Origin: an uncultured Eubacteriales bacterium
Lineage (GTDB): Bacteria; Bacillota; Clostridia; Christensenellales; Aristaeellaceae
Direction of reading: 5' to 3'
DNA length: 38,436 bases
Assembly (NCBI GenBank): GCA_902781095.1
Contig: CACZHW010000022.1
Location: 1 to 38,436, forward strand
Shown here piece by piece: positions 19,242 to 27,303 of this stretch (its first letter is position 1; the number at the start of each line of letters is the position of its first letter). The translations under genes were made by a program, and so were the position numbers. The notes beneath the pieces are model-generated. The model worked only from the letters and a program-made list of their open reading frames with translations. It searched no databases and was not told where the DNA came from.

Positions 19242-20105
19242 TTGGCAACGCTCGGAACTTATATACGATCCCTCAGAAAGGGGAAAGGCATGACCCAGGC
19301 GTCGCTTGCGGCGATGCTGCACGTAACGGACAAGGCCGTGTCGAAATGGGAAAGGGATTTGTCTTATCCGGATATCAGCCTGTTTCCCAAGCTGGCGGAC
19401 ATCCTCGGCGTATCCATCAGCGACCTGCTGCGGGAGGACGACGACGAAGGGGCACCTGAAAGGATGGCGCAGTTCTATCAGAGATCGCCGGACATCCGCA
19501 CGCCGATTCACATCATCATCGGCTGCGCGGATTTGGCGGAACGATACGCGGACCAACCGGAAAAATGGCGCCGCTATCTGGAGACGATACGGATCTCCGG
19601 ACGGTATCTCCTGGAAAAATGCAGCACTGCCTTCCAAAACAGCGCGATGAAGAACGTGACGGCGGAGGACCTGGAGGACTATCTGCATCAGCACAAGGAA
19701 ACGGCGGAACTGAAGGTTTACGATTTCCGCGGAAAACGGGTCCTCATCGTGGAGGATATCGAGCTGAACCGGGAAATTGCCCAGGAGATCGTGAGGACGA
19801 CGGGCGCGGAGCCCGTCCTGGCGGAGGACGGCCGCGTCTGTGTGGAAATGATGCAAAACGCTCCCGCCGGCACTTACGACCTGATCCTGATGGACCTGTC
19901 GATGCCGAATATGGACGGAATCGAGGCCACGCAGCGGATCCGAAACATGGAGGACACGCAAAAGGCGGGGATCCCGATCATCGCGATGACGGCCAACGTG
20001 AACGAAGCGGACAGGAACGCGGCCTTCGGGGCGGGCATGGACGGCTTTACGGAGAAGCCGATCCATATCGGCGAACTCTACGAGACGATGAAACGGTATC
20101 TGTGA
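19242..20105 (+). CDS. XRE-type HTH / degenerate DHp / receiver-domain regulator
   Basis: A 287-aa cytosolic regulator with an unusual order of parts. Residues 1-65 are an XRE HTH (IRSLRKGKGMTQASLAAMLHVTDKAVSKWE). Residues about 75-135 look like a histidine-kinase DHp helix pair. SPDIRTPIHIIIG matches the kinase SHEIRTPMNAIIG, but the phospho-accepting His is Pro83, and no ATPase domain follows. Residues 165-287 are a complete receiver, with EDIELNREIA, phospho-Asp218 in LMDLSMPNMDG, AMTAN and EKP. TTG 19242 follows AAAGGGGTGATG. The most likely reading is a response regulator whose dead DHp serves dimerisation or docking, phosphorylated by the adjacent hybrid kinase. Decay from a larger hybrid kinase is an alternative, but the frame is intact. 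Confidence 0.85.
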   Translation: MATLGTYIRSLRKGKGMTQASLAAMLHVTDKAVSKWERDLSYPDISLFPKLADILGVSISDLLREDDDEGAPERMAQFYQRSPDIRTPIHIIIGCADLAERYADQPEKWRRYLETIRISGRYLLEKCSTAFQNSAMKNVTAEDLEDYLHQHKETAELKVYDFRGKRVLIVEDIELNREIAQEIVRTTGAEPVLAEDGRVCVEMMQNAPAGTYDLILMDLSMPNMDGIEATQRIRNMEDTQKAGIPIIAMTANVNEADRNAAFGAGMDGFTEKPIHIGELYETMKRYL

Positions 20106-20107
20106 CA

Positions 20108-20134
20108 AAGCCCGGCGCAAAGCCGGGCTTTTCT
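20108..20134 (+). terminator. Terminator after the XRE-receiver gene
   Basis: GCCCGGC/GCCGGGC stem with a GCAAA loop, A's before and TTTTCT after. Confidence 0.88.
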
Positions 20135-20158
20135 CTGTTCGAAAGCGGCTTGATCGTA

Positions 20159-20164
20159 TATAAT
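20159..20164 (+). promoter_or_regulatory. Probable -10 box of the macro-domain operon
   Basis: TATAAT at 20159-20164 lies 48 bases before the macro gene and just after a terminator. The -35 region is poor, which hints at an activator-dependent promoter. Confidence 0.45.
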
Positions 20165-20211
20165 ATTCAGGACAGAGCCGGCCAGCCGGCAGGGAAAGGA
20201 CGGGAAAGCGC

Positions 20212-21258
20212 ATGCCCTTTGAAATTGTACGCAACGACATTATGAAGATGAAGGTGGACGCCATCGTCAACGCTGCGAACCACACGCTGCTCGGCGGAGG
20301 GGGCGTTGACGGTGCCATCCACAAGGCGGCAGGGCCCGAGCTGCTGGAAGCGTGCCGGGCACTCGGCGGATGCAGGACGGGCGAGGCAAAGATCACGAAG
20401 GGGTACCGCCTCCCGGCGCGGTACGTGATCCACACGGTGGGCCCGGTCTGGCGGGGCGGCAAAAGCGGAGAGCGGGAGCAGCTGCTCGCCTGCTACCGGA
20501 ATTCACTTGCCCTCGCGCTGGAGCACCATTGTGAAAGCGTGGCTTTCCCGCTGATCTCCACGGGCGCGTACGGCTACCCGAAGGAGGAGGCGATGGCTGC
20601 CGCCATCGAGGCCGTCAGCGCCTTCCTCCTGGAAAACGACATGACGGTTTACCTGGTCGTCTTCGGCCGGTCGGTCTTCGACATCAGCCGGAAGCTCTTC
20701 CGGGATGTGCAGGAGTACATCGACGACGTCTACGCCGAGGAGCACTACAGCAGCCAGGCGATGCGTTCGCGCAGGGCCCTCTCCTTCGAAGAAGAATCGT
20801 TCCCGGCGGAGGATGAAAACCTGTACGCTGCGGAAATCCGTTACGATGCCGCACCGATGGCGCCGAAAGCTGCGGCGGAGCCGGACTGGCAGGCGATGGT
20901 GAGGCAGACGGACGAGGGCTTTTCCCAGACGCTGCTGCGCCTCATCGACGAGAAGGGCCTGACGGACGCCCAATGCTACAAGAGGGCGAACGTGGACCGA
21001 AAGCACTTCTCCAAAATCCGGTCCAATCCGGCCTATCAGCCCAGCAAGGCGACGGTATTCGCCTTTGCGGTATCGCTGGAACTGACGCTCGGCGAGACGA
21101 AGGAACTGCTGCGGAAGGCGGGCTTCGCGCTGACCCACGCGAGCAAGCTGGACATCATCCTGGAGTACTTCATCCGGAACAGGAACTACAACATCTACGA
21201 GATCAACGAGGTATTGTTCCAGTTTGATCAGCCGCTGCTGGGCGCCGGCGCAAAATAG
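20212..21258 (+). CDS. Macro-domain protein with a C-terminal HTH-like domain
   Basis: A 348-aa cytosolic protein. Residues 1-165 are a MacroD-type macro domain: [33 protein letters not shown] and [16 protein letters not shown]. Such domains bind ADP-ribose and hydrolyse O-acetyl-ADP-ribose or mono-ADP-ribosyl groups. A linker follows (about 170-225). The C-terminal part (about 230-345) is all-helical, with [20 protein letters not shown] then [20 protein letters not shown], which reads like an XRE-type DNA-binding fold. I recall the same tail on other Firmicute macro proteins. A GGGAAAGGACGGG site precedes ATG 20212. It heads a run of ADP-ribose-related genes. The protein may couple ADP-ribose sensing to gene control, which is inference. 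Confidence 0.85.
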   Translation: MPFEIVRNDIMKMKVDAIVNAANHTLLGGGGVDGAIHKAAGPELLEACRALGGCRTGEAKITKGYRLPARYVIHTVGPVWRGGKSGEREQLLACYRNSLALALEHHCESVAFPLISTGAYGYPKEEAMAAAIEAVSAFLLENDMTVYLVVFGRSVFDISRKLFRDVQEYIDDVYAEEHYSSQAMRSRRALSFEEESFPAEDENLYAAEIRYDAAPMAPKAAAEPDWQAMVRQTDEGFSQTLLRLIDEKGLTDAQCYKRANVDRKHFSKIRSNPAYQPSKATVFAFAVSLELTLGETKELLRKAGFALTHASKLDIILEYFIRNRNYNIYEINEVLFQFDQPLLGAGAK

Positions 21259-21262
21259 TTTT

Positions 21263-21284
21263 GTCGCCTGTCAGGCGACCTTTT
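21263..21284 (+). terminator. Terminator after the macro-domain gene
   Basis: GTCGCC/GGCGAC stem with loop TGTCA, followed by CTTTT. No clear promoter follows, so part of the transcription may read through into the vWA gene. Confidence 0.72.
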
Positions 21285-21358
21285 CCCCTCCGTTTTCAGG
21301 TAGGATAGGGCTGCAAGGTTCAAGAAGCCCTGACAAACAAGAGACGGAGGAAAGAAAA

Positions 21359-22000
21359 ATGAAAAAGAATCTGACAGAAATGGTGTTTATCCTGGACAGG
21401 AGCGGATCGATGGCCGGGCTGGAGGCGGATACCATCGGCGGCTTCAACGGCATGATTGAACGGCAGAAGAAGGCAGAAGGGGAGGCGCTTGTCTCCACCG
21501 TCCTGTTCTCGGACCGGAGCCGCGTCATCCACGACCGCGTGGACCTTAAAAAGATTGAACCCATGACCGATGCACAGTACTTTGTCGGCGGCTGCACGGC
21601 CCTCATCGACGCCATCGGTGGTGCGATCCACCACATCGCGAACGTGCACAAGTACGCCAGGGAGGAGGACCGGCCGGAGCACACCCTCTTCGTCATCATG
21701 ACGGACGGGATGGAGAACGCCAGCCGGAGATACACGGCCGATCAGGTGAGGACCATGGTGGAGCACGAAAAAGCGAAGTACGGCTGGGAGTTCCTGTTCC
21801 TCGGCGCGAATATCGACGCGGTGGAGACGGCGGCCCGGTTCGGTATCCGGGAAGACCGCTCCGTCACCTTCCGCAACGATTCCGTCGGACAGGCGCTCAA
21901 TTACGAGGGGATCGACGAAGCGGTGCGCGCGGTGCGCGCAAGCGCGCCGCTGGGGCGCAGCTGGAAAGCGAAAATCGAAGCGGACTTCGAGTCCCGCTGA
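21359..22000 (+). CDS. von Willebrand factor A domain protein (TerY-like)
   Basis: A 213-aa single-domain vWA protein with no signal peptide, so cytosolic. The metal-binding MIDAS motif is intact: ILDRSGSM (Asp13-x-Ser15-x-Ser17), the Thr in GGCTALIDAIG, and the Asp in VIMTDGMENAS. Such domains mediate metal-dependent protein contacts. TerY of the tellurite-resistance network is a related small cytosolic vWA protein. ATG 21359 has GGAGG eight bases upstream; the frame is open further left but that part overlaps the previous gene. It lies between the macro gene and the ADP-ribosylglycohydrolase, upstream of a TerD-domain gene, which supports a Ter/ADP-ribose link. Its partner is unknown. Confidence 0.85.
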   Translation: MKKNLTEMVFILDRSGSMAGLEADTIGGFNGMIERQKKAEGEALVSTVLFSDRSRVIHDRVDLKKIEPMTDAQYFVGGCTALIDAIGGAIHHIANVHKYAREEDRPEHTLFVIMTDGMENASRRYTADQVRTMVEHEKAKYGWEFLFLGANIDAVETAARFGIREDRSVTFRNDSVGQALNYEGIDEAVRAVRASAPLGRSWKAKIEADFESR

Positions 22001-22015
22001 TAGGAGGGAAAGCGT

Positions 22016-22810
22016 ATGTACGGAGCCATTCTCGGGGATATGATCGGCGCCCCTTATGAGTTCGACAGAGGCAGAAAGACGAAGGTGTTTCCGCTGTTCA
22101 TTTCCGATTCCCAGTTTACGGACGACACGGTGATGACCCTTGCGGTGGCGGAAGCCCTGATGGACAGCAGGAGGAGCAGCGACGACGGAATCCGCGCGGC
22201 GCTCATCGAAAAGATGCAGAAATGGGGAAGACGTTATCCGCACGCCGGCTACGGCGGAATGTTCGCCCAGTGGCTGCGCACGCCGTCTCCCAGGCCGTAT
22301 GGGAGCTACGGCAACGGATCGGCCATGCGCGTGTCCGCTGCAGGGTGGCTGTACGACACGCTGGAGGAGACGCGCAGGATTGCGCGCCTGACGGCCGAAG
22401 TCACCCACAACCACCCGGAGGGAATCAAGGGCGCGGAGGCGACGGCCGCGGCGATCTTCCTTGCCAGGACGGGAGAGGATAAGGAGCGGATCCGTGCGTA
22501 TATCACGGACCAGTTCGGTTACGATCTCTCGCGGACCTGCGACGAAATCCGGCCTGCGTATTATCACGTGGAGTCCTGCCAGCAGACCGTTCCCGAGGCG
22601 CTGACGGCCTTTCTGGAGGGCACGTCCTTTGAGGACGTCATCCGCACGGCGGTCTCGCTGGGCGGCGACTGCGACACGCTGACCTGCATCGCGGGCGGCG
22701 TTGCGGAGGCATTCTACGGCGTTCCGGAAGAACTGAAGGCGGAGTGCAGGGTGCGCCTGCCGCAGGATCTGCTGGAGGTGCTGGACCGGTTTGGGGATAC
22801 GGCCCTGTGA
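22016..22810 (+). CDS. ADP-ribosylglycohydrolase family protein (DraG-like)
   Basis: The 264-aa enzyme would cleave ADP-ribose from a modified target, using two bound Mg ions. Family motifs are complete: AILGDMIGAPYEF near the N-terminus, FTDDTVM (Thr35, Asp36, Asp37), GNGSAMR, THNHPEGIKGA, and the C-terminal SLGGDCDTLTCIAGG with the second metal-binding Asp pair. The start ATG 22016 follows a TAGGAGGG site 15 bases after the vWA stop, so the two genes are one operon. With the macro-domain gene this gives two distinct ADP-ribose-removing activities in one locus. No ADP-ribosyltransferase is recognisable nearby, so the substrate (protein, nucleic acid or small molecule) is open. Confidence 0.9.
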   Translation: MYGAILGDMIGAPYEFDRGRKTKVFPLFISDSQFTDDTVMTLAVAEALMDSRRSSDDGIRAALIEKMQKWGRRYPHAGYGGMFAQWLRTPSPRPYGSYGNGSAMRVSAAGWLYDTLEETRRIARLTAEVTHNHPEGIKGAEATAAAIFLARTGEDKERIRAYITDQFGYDLSRTCDEIRPAYYHVESCQQTVPEALTAFLEGTSFEDVIRTAVSLGGDCDTLTCIAGGVAEAFYGVPEELKAECRVRLPQDLLEVLDRFGDTAL

Positions 22811-22820
22811 GGTGCGGAAG

Positions 22821-23237
22821 ATGAAGATCATGGTCAGCGCCTGCCTTGCAGGGGAGAACTGCAAGTACAACGGCGGAAACAACCGAAACGACAGGGTGGC
22901 GGCCCTGTCCGCCGGAAACGAGGTGCTTGCCGTTTGCCCGGAGGTAATGGGCGGGCTGCCGACGCCGCGCGTCCCGTGCGAGATCCGGAACGGCACGGTG
23001 GTCCGCAAAGCGGGCGTCAGCTGCGACCGGGAGTACCGGCTGGGGGCGCAGCGGTGTCTGGAGATTGCGATGCGGGAGAAGCCGGATATGATCGTGCTGC
23101 AGTCGAGGAGCCCCAGTTGCGGCGTCAAACAGCGCTACGACGGCACCTTTACCGGGAAGCTGGTGGACGCGCCGGGTGTAACGGCCCAGCTGCTCATGGA
23201 ACACGGATTCCGCGTCGTGGACGTGGAAGACCTGTAA
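22821..23237 (+). CDS. DUF523 family protein (YbbK-like)
   Basis: A small 138-aa cytosolic protein of unknown function. It carries the conserved family motifs VSACLAGENCKYNGGNN, VCPEVMGGLPTPR, and QSRSPSCGVKQ, with invariant cysteines that suggest metal or thiol chemistry. It begins 11 bases after the glycohydrolase stop with GGTGCGG ahead of ATG 22821, so it is the last gene of the vWA-glycohydrolase operon. The gene has no known tie to ADP-ribose that I can name; its place here is by context. Confidence 0.85.
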   Translation: MKIMVSACLAGENCKYNGGNNRNDRVAALSAGNEVLAVCPEVMGGLPTPRVPCEIRNGTVVRKAGVSCDREYRLGAQRCLEIAMREKPDMIVLQSRSPSCGVKQRYDGTFTGKLVDAPGVTAQLLMEHGFRVVDVEDL

Positions 23238-23250
23238 TCCTCCCCGTTCC

Positions 23251-23280
23251 TTGACAATGTCCCCGGGGAGGGGCTATACT
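23251..23280 (+). promoter_or_regulatory. Strong promoter of the TerD-domain gene (TTGACA-N18-TATACT)
   Basis: TTGACA (23251-23256) and TATACT (23275-23280). The GC-rich spacer contains CCCCGGGGAGGGG. Transcription should start about 115 bases before the gene. Confidence 0.82.
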
Positions 23281-23336
23281 TTAAACGCAGCTAGCGGAGC
23301 TTATTTCAGAATATTCATTTCAGTTCCGCGATTCGC

Positions 23337-23386
23337 AAAGGCAGATTCCAGGTCCCAGCGGATCCGGTAAATCTGCTTTTCTTTTT
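23337..23386 (+). terminator. Attenuator-like terminator in the leader of the TerD-domain gene
   Basis: GCAGATT (23341-23347) pairs with AATCTGC (23370-23376), followed by TTTTCTTTTT. It lies between the promoter and the ribosome binding site of the same gene. Upstream in the leader are two ATTTCAG direct repeats (23303 and 23317) and a GCGGA/TCCGC pair (23294-23298 with 23325-23329) that could form an upstream hairpin. Confidence 0.65.
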
Positions 23387-23401
23387 CATCCGGGAGGGGG
23401 A

Positions 23402-25597
23402 ATGTCGATGACACGGTGCAATCAAACGGGCGTGGACGCCGCGTTTAAGGAATTCCTGTTTACCAGGGGTTATCTGGTCAATGATGCCGGGGAAAACCGT
23501 GCGGATTGCGTTCGCGCGCTGTTTGCGCTGGGCAGGGTGTTCGGCATCCGGGTCGTTTCAAACCCGCAGCTGGCCACCTTCGAAATGGTGGACCTGGCCT
23601 CCCGGCTCATCGGGAAGGAAGTGCCGGCCCCCTTTTACCGGGGGTTCCCCAGGAGCGTTCTCGCCCTCACGGAGGATCAGCGCATCGCGGACCAGCTGAT
23701 TCACTACGCCGTCACCTATGGCCTGGGGGATTTTTCCAGGCCGGGGCACTCCGTCCTGGAACAGGAATTTGAGCGGCTCGCCTTTACGGAGGCGTCCGAG
23801 CGCCGCCCCTTCTCGATCATCGGGCCGGAGGAGGAGCTGGCGCTGGTTCGTACGGCCGTGCAGGATCTGCTCGCCTCCACCCGACCGCTGAAGGCGGATC
23901 AGGAGAGCGTCGTGCTGGCGTATGCCCGGCGTTTTCCTGCGGACATCACGCTTTGCAGAAGCAAGGACACCGCTATCTGCCTCCTGTGCGAACTGAGGGA
24001 GCCTGCTTATACCCGCTTTATCCGGCTGCCGGATGTGATCCGGCTGGCTGATGAGATCAACGTCCGCCGGGGGCTTCCGGGCCCGACCGACCGGCAGGCG
24101 TACGGGAAAAAGCCGGCAAAAGGACAGGATGCCGGGGCAGCACCGCAGGAAAGAAGCGTCCGGAAGCTGAACCTCGCCAATCAGGACCGGAAGCTCATCG
24201 CGAAGGTGATCGATTCGTTCTTTGAAACGGGGGAGGCCCCCGACGTCCGGGAATGCTATGAGAAACGGAGGCTGTGGAGCGGCCTTCTGCACCACATCCA
24301 TTACGTTCCCCGGAACCCGCACGCGGCGGCCTTTGCACAGGCCATGCGCCGCGGAGGCGCGAACCGCTCTGCAGAGGCGGCTTTCGAGGCGGCCGTGCGA
24401 AGGGGCGAAATCCGCAAAGCTGCCGAGCTGCTGGCCCGCGAGAAGGGGAGCGGCGCAGTGGCCCGGCGGCTGAACTACCTGCTGTCCCGCTGTGAGAAGG
24501 GCGAGGACGTTTCAGCGGTCCTCTCGTCCATGGGGAGCCCCAACCTCATCCTGCTGCTCCAGATGCTTTTGCAGTACCGGAACTACCGGCCGGACGGGCG
24601 GACCTTCCGGTTCGTGCAGCATCACAGGCTGAAGACTCACGAAGAAACGGAGGAGGAGCGCGCAAGGCGGCGGTCCGTGCTGGGCGGGGACGTCCGCGCG
24701 GCTGTCGAGGCCCATCTGGGCATGCTGCTCCGCCTGAGCCTGGCCGCCCGGAGGATCGGCAAGGTGTACGTGGAGGAGGGCATGGAAAAAATTGCCGTCC
24801 CCCTGCAGGAGGGGACGGGGGCGTCCGGCTTCGGGGTGCTGCCGCGGGGTTCCCGCCTGGCGATCGGGGCGGGGAACAAGGTCCGCTGTTTCACGTACTG
24901 GGAAAAGGTGGACGACATCGACCTCGCCTGCTTCGGGCTTGAGGAGACGGGAAACCGTCAGATCGAGTTTTCGTGGCGGACGATGGCAGAAAGCCAATCG
25001 GAGGGCATCGTTTACTCCGGCGATCAGACCTCCGGCTACAGCGGGGGTTCGGAATACTTTGATCTGCAGCTCGACGCTTTCCGGGAGCTGTACCCTGATG
25101 TCCGCTATGTCGTCTTTACGGACAACGTCTTTACCGCCGGCTGCCATTTTGACGACGTGCTTTGTACGGCGGGTTTCATGATCCGGAGCGAGGAGGACAG
25201 CGGCGCGGTGTTCGAACCCAAAACGGTGAAAACCGCTTTCCGCCTCAATGTCCACAGCACGTTTGCCTGTCTGTTCGCGCTGGATCTGCAGGAGAGGGAA
25301 ATCGTATGGCTGAACCTCGGACTGGACAGCGAGGAACATGTGGCCGGCGCACGGGGAATCGCCATGGTGCGGGATTATCTGGACGTCGTCAGCTTCATGA
25401 ATCTGGCATCGTTCTTCCGCGGCATGGCTGACGGGGTGACGGACACGCCGGAGGAGGCCGACGTGATCGTCGCGGATCATTACGAAGGGCCGATCCGGGA
25501 AGGGCAGGTGCTCATCCGCAGCCGGGATACCGAAAAGGTGCTGCCGTACCTGACGGGCTCGAACGCCGCCCCCGGCGCCGGCAAACCGGCGGATTGA
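23402..25597 (+). CDS. Large protein with a C-terminal TerD-like domain
   Basis: A 731-aa cytosolic protein. The C-terminal third (about 490-715) resembles TerD/TerX calcium-binding domains of the tellurite/stress network: KVDDIDLACFGLEE, EGIVYSGDQTSGYSGGSEYFDLQLDAF, then strands RYVVFTDNVFTAG and ACLFALDL. The Asp-rich turns fit metal binding. Residues 1-230 and 250-480 are mostly helical, perhaps helical repeats; I do not recognise them. A charged linker (RQAYGKKPAKGQDAGAAPQE) splits them at about 230-250. Two ATGs (23402 and 23408) share a GGGAGG site; 23408 has the better spacing. Expression comes from its own strong promoter through an attenuator-like leader. The adjacent vWA, macro and glycohydrolase genes suggest one stress-response module. 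Confidence 0.75.
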   Translation: MSMTRCNQTGVDAAFKEFLFTRGYLVNDAGENRADCVRALFALGRVFGIRVVSNPQLATFEMVDLASRLIGKEVPAPFYRGFPRSVLALTEDQRIADQLIHYAVTYGLGDFSRPGHSVLEQEFERLAFTEASERRPFSIIGPEEELALVRTAVQDLLASTRPLKADQESVVLAYARRFPADITLCRSKDTAICLLCELREPAYTRFIRLPDVIRLADEINVRRGLPGPTDRQAYGKKPAKGQDAGAAPQERSVRKLNLANQDRKLIAKVIDSFFETGEAPDVRECYEKRRLWSGLLHHIHYVPRNPHAAAFAQAMRRGGANRSAEAAFEAAVRRGEIRKAAELLAREKGSGAVARRLNYLLSRCEKGEDVSAVLSSMGSPNLILLLQMLLQYRNYRPDGRTFRFVQHHRLKTHEETEEERARRRSVLGGDVRAAVEAHLGMLLRLSLAARRIGKVYVEEGMEKIAVPLQEGTGASGFGVLPRGSRLAIGAGNKVRCFTYWEKVDDIDLACFGLEETGNRQIEFSWRTMAESQSEGIVYSGDQTSGYSGGSEYFDLQLDAFRELYPDVRYVVFTDNVFTAGCHFDDVLCTAGFMIRSEEDSGAVFEPKTVKTAFRLNVHSTFACLFALDLQEREIVWLNLGLDSEEHVAGARGIAMVRDYLDVVSFMNLASFFRGMADGVTDTPEEADVIVADHYEGPIREGQVLIRSRDTEKVLPYLTGSNAAPGAGKPAD

Positions 25598-25616
25598 ACG
25601 GCTTCCGACTTTTCTG

Positions 25617-25645
25617 TTGGCGTGAAGCAGAAAAACGGTTACAAT
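25617..25645 (+). promoter_or_regulatory. Promoter of the nitroreductase gene (TTGGCG-N17-TACAAT)
   Basis: TTGGCG (25617-25622) and TACAAT (25640-25645), about 55 bases before the ATG. Confidence 0.7.
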
Positions 25646-25700
25646 ACGGGTGAACGTCTCTCCGGCCGATAGCCGGGGAAGAAGAAAGGACGGAGAAGAC

Positions 25701-26213
25701 ATGGAATTCAAGCAAGTCGTCAAAGCCCGCTATTCCTGCAAAAAGTACGGCCCGCGGCAGGTGGAACCGGAGAAGCTGAATGCGATACTGGAAGCCGGGC
25801 GGCTGGCCCCCACGGCGAAAAACCTGCAGGAGCAGCACGTGTATGTAGTTCAGTCTGCGCAGGCGCTGGCCAAAGTCGACGCCGCCACGTCGTGCCGGTA
25901 CGGCGCGCCGACCGTGCTGGTCGTGGCCTTTGACAGGGACAACGTTTTCACCTATCCGGGCGGGAAGCGCGACTCCGGTGTGGAGGACGCGACCATCGTG
26001 GCGACGCACATGATCCTGGCTGCCGCGGATGAGGGCGTGGACAGCTGCTGGGTCAACTTCTTCGATCCCGAGCAGCTGGCGAAGGCGCTGGGCCTGCCGG
26101 AGAACGAGGAAGTGCTGATGGTGATGGACCTGGGCTACGCTGCGGAAGGCGCCGGTCCCCTTCCCAACCACGGGAGCCGCAAGCCGCTGGGCGGTACGGT
26201 CAGCTGGCTGTAA
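25701..26213 (+). CDS. Nitroreductase-family FMN oxidoreductase
   Basis: A 170-aa flavin enzyme of the nitroreductase fold, using NAD(P)H to reduce nitro compounds, quinones or similar acceptors. The N-terminal FMN-binding signature is RYSCKKYGPRQVE, followed by LEAGRLAPTAKNLQ. The region GVEDATIVATHMILAAADEGVDSCWV matches the family core, and the C-terminal half ends with LGYAAEG...HGSRKPL. The start ATG 25701 has AAAGGACGGAG upstream. It is the first gene of a two-gene unit with the hydrolase 13 bases downstream. The natural substrate is not evident. Confidence 0.9.
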   Translation: MEFKQVVKARYSCKKYGPRQVEPEKLNAILEAGRLAPTAKNLQEQHVYVVQSAQALAKVDAATSCRYGAPTVLVVAFDRDNVFTYPGGKRDSGVEDATIVATHMILAAADEGVDSCWVNFFDPEQLAKALGLPENEEVLMVMDLGYAAEGAGPLPNHGSRKPLGGTVSWL

Positions 26214-26226
26214 CGGCGGGAAAGCG

Positions 26227-27039
26227 ATGCTGAAGCTGAACCTGAGGCCGGACGCCGACTGGAACGTGCAGAAGCGGAAGATCGCCGGCGTGCCTACGCT
26301 GATCCTGAAACCCGGGGACAGGGAGCCTGCCCATGTGGGGCTGCTCTGGATCCACGGCGGCGGATACATCGTGGGCATGAAGGAAATGGTGTATATGAGC
26401 TGCGCTGCGGATTTGCTGAGACGCTACGGCGTGACGGTGTTTTCGCCCGGCTACCGGCTGGCCTGGCTTCACCCGTATCCGGCTGCGGCGGACGACTGCT
26501 TTGCGGTGCTCCGGTATATGGATGCGCACCGGGAGGAACTGGGCTTCGACCGTATCATGGTGGGCGGGGAAAGCGCCGGAGGCGGCCTGTGCGCAGCGGT
26601 CTGCATGATGGCAAGGGACAGGGGCATACACGTCTCCTTTCAAATGCCGCTGTATCCGATGCTCAGCAACCTGGATACGCAAAGCAGCCGGGACAATCAC
26701 GGCCGCGTCTGGAACACGCGGAGGAATCACATGGGCTGGCGGGTTTACCTGCGGGATCAAGCGAAAGGGCGCGTTTCTCCGTACGCTGCCGCGGCGCAGC
26801 AGACGGATTACCGGAACCTGCCGCCGTGCTACACCTTCGTGGGGGACGGCGAACCCTTTTATGCGGAAACGCTGGCCTACGTGTTGAACCTGAGGGCGGC
26901 CGGCGTGCCGGCGGAGGCGGACGTCTACCCCACGGATGTCCACGCCTTTGACATGCTGATGCCGGACAGCAAGCTGGCCCGTCAGGCCAGAGAGCGGCTG
27001 CGGGAGAAGTTCGCCGGTGCGCTTGCCGACTTTGGGTGA
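26227..27039 (+). CDS. Alpha/beta-hydrolase, HSL-type (acetyl esterase/lipase family)
   Basis: A 270-aa serine esterase of the hormone-sensitive-lipase group. The oxyanion-hole motif HGGG is in LLWIHGGGYIVGM, and the nucleophile Ser in VGGESAGGGL. The acidic residue is probably in VGDGEPFYAET, and the catalytic His in TDVHAFDML. No signal peptide is present. ATG 26227 follows the nitroreductase by 13 bases, so the two are co-transcribed. Family members act on short-chain esters; the actual substrate is unknown. A terminator lies about 95 bases downstream. Confidence 0.88.
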   Translation: MLKLNLRPDADWNVQKRKIAGVPTLILKPGDREPAHVGLLWIHGGGYIVGMKEMVYMSCAADLLRRYGVTVFSPGYRLAWLHPYPAAADDCFAVLRYMDAHREELGFDRIMVGGESAGGGLCAAVCMMARDRGIHVSFQMPLYPMLSNLDTQSSRDNHGRVWNTRRNHMGWRVYLRDQAKGRVSPYAAAAQQTDYRNLPPCYTFVGDGEPFYAETLAYVLNLRAAGVPAEADVYPTDVHAFDMLMPDSKLARQARERLREKFAGALADFG

Positions 27040-27133
27040 GGGCAGGAGGGCAAAGGGGCAGAATGTATAATCTGTTGGCCTGAAAAAGAGAAGCAAAAGT
27101 CTTTTGACTGAGCGGTTGTTTATAAGACCGAAT

Positions 27134-27170
27134 GGGTAGGCGGTGTATTTCCGTCCTACCCGTTTTCTTT
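27134..27170 (+). terminator. Terminator downstream of the hydrolase
   Basis: GGGTAGG/CCTACCC stem, extended by GG/CC inside, followed by GTTTTCTTTT. A lone TATAAT at 27066-27071 sits upstream, so this could also end a ~95-base transcript of its own. Confidence 0.75.
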
Positions 27171-27262
27171 TGCAAAGATATTGTCAGAAGAACGGAGCGG
27201 ACCGGCGGGGATGCGAGCCGGCATCCGAGACTTAAACGCTTGATACATTTCGATTGAAAAAG

Positions 27263-27291
27263 TAGACCACACAAATAGAATATGATATACT
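27263..27291 (+). promoter_or_regulatory. Promoter of the zinc-ribbon/LRR gene
   Basis: Extended -10 TGATATACT (box 27286-27291) with a weak -35 (TAGACC, 27263-27268) at 17 bases. The start codon follows closely. Confidence 0.55.
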
Positions 27292-27303
27292 TATATCGAC
27301 GAG

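Noticed and set aside
19242..20105. Decayed remnant of a hybrid kinase
   Set aside because: The frame is intact, the HTH and receiver keep all key residues and the gene has its own promoter, RBS and terminator, so a functional fusion is more likely.
23287..23401. T-box or known metabolite riboswitch in the TerD leader
   Set aside because: The T-box sequence (GGTGG-ACCGCG) is missing and no known aptamer core is recognisable.
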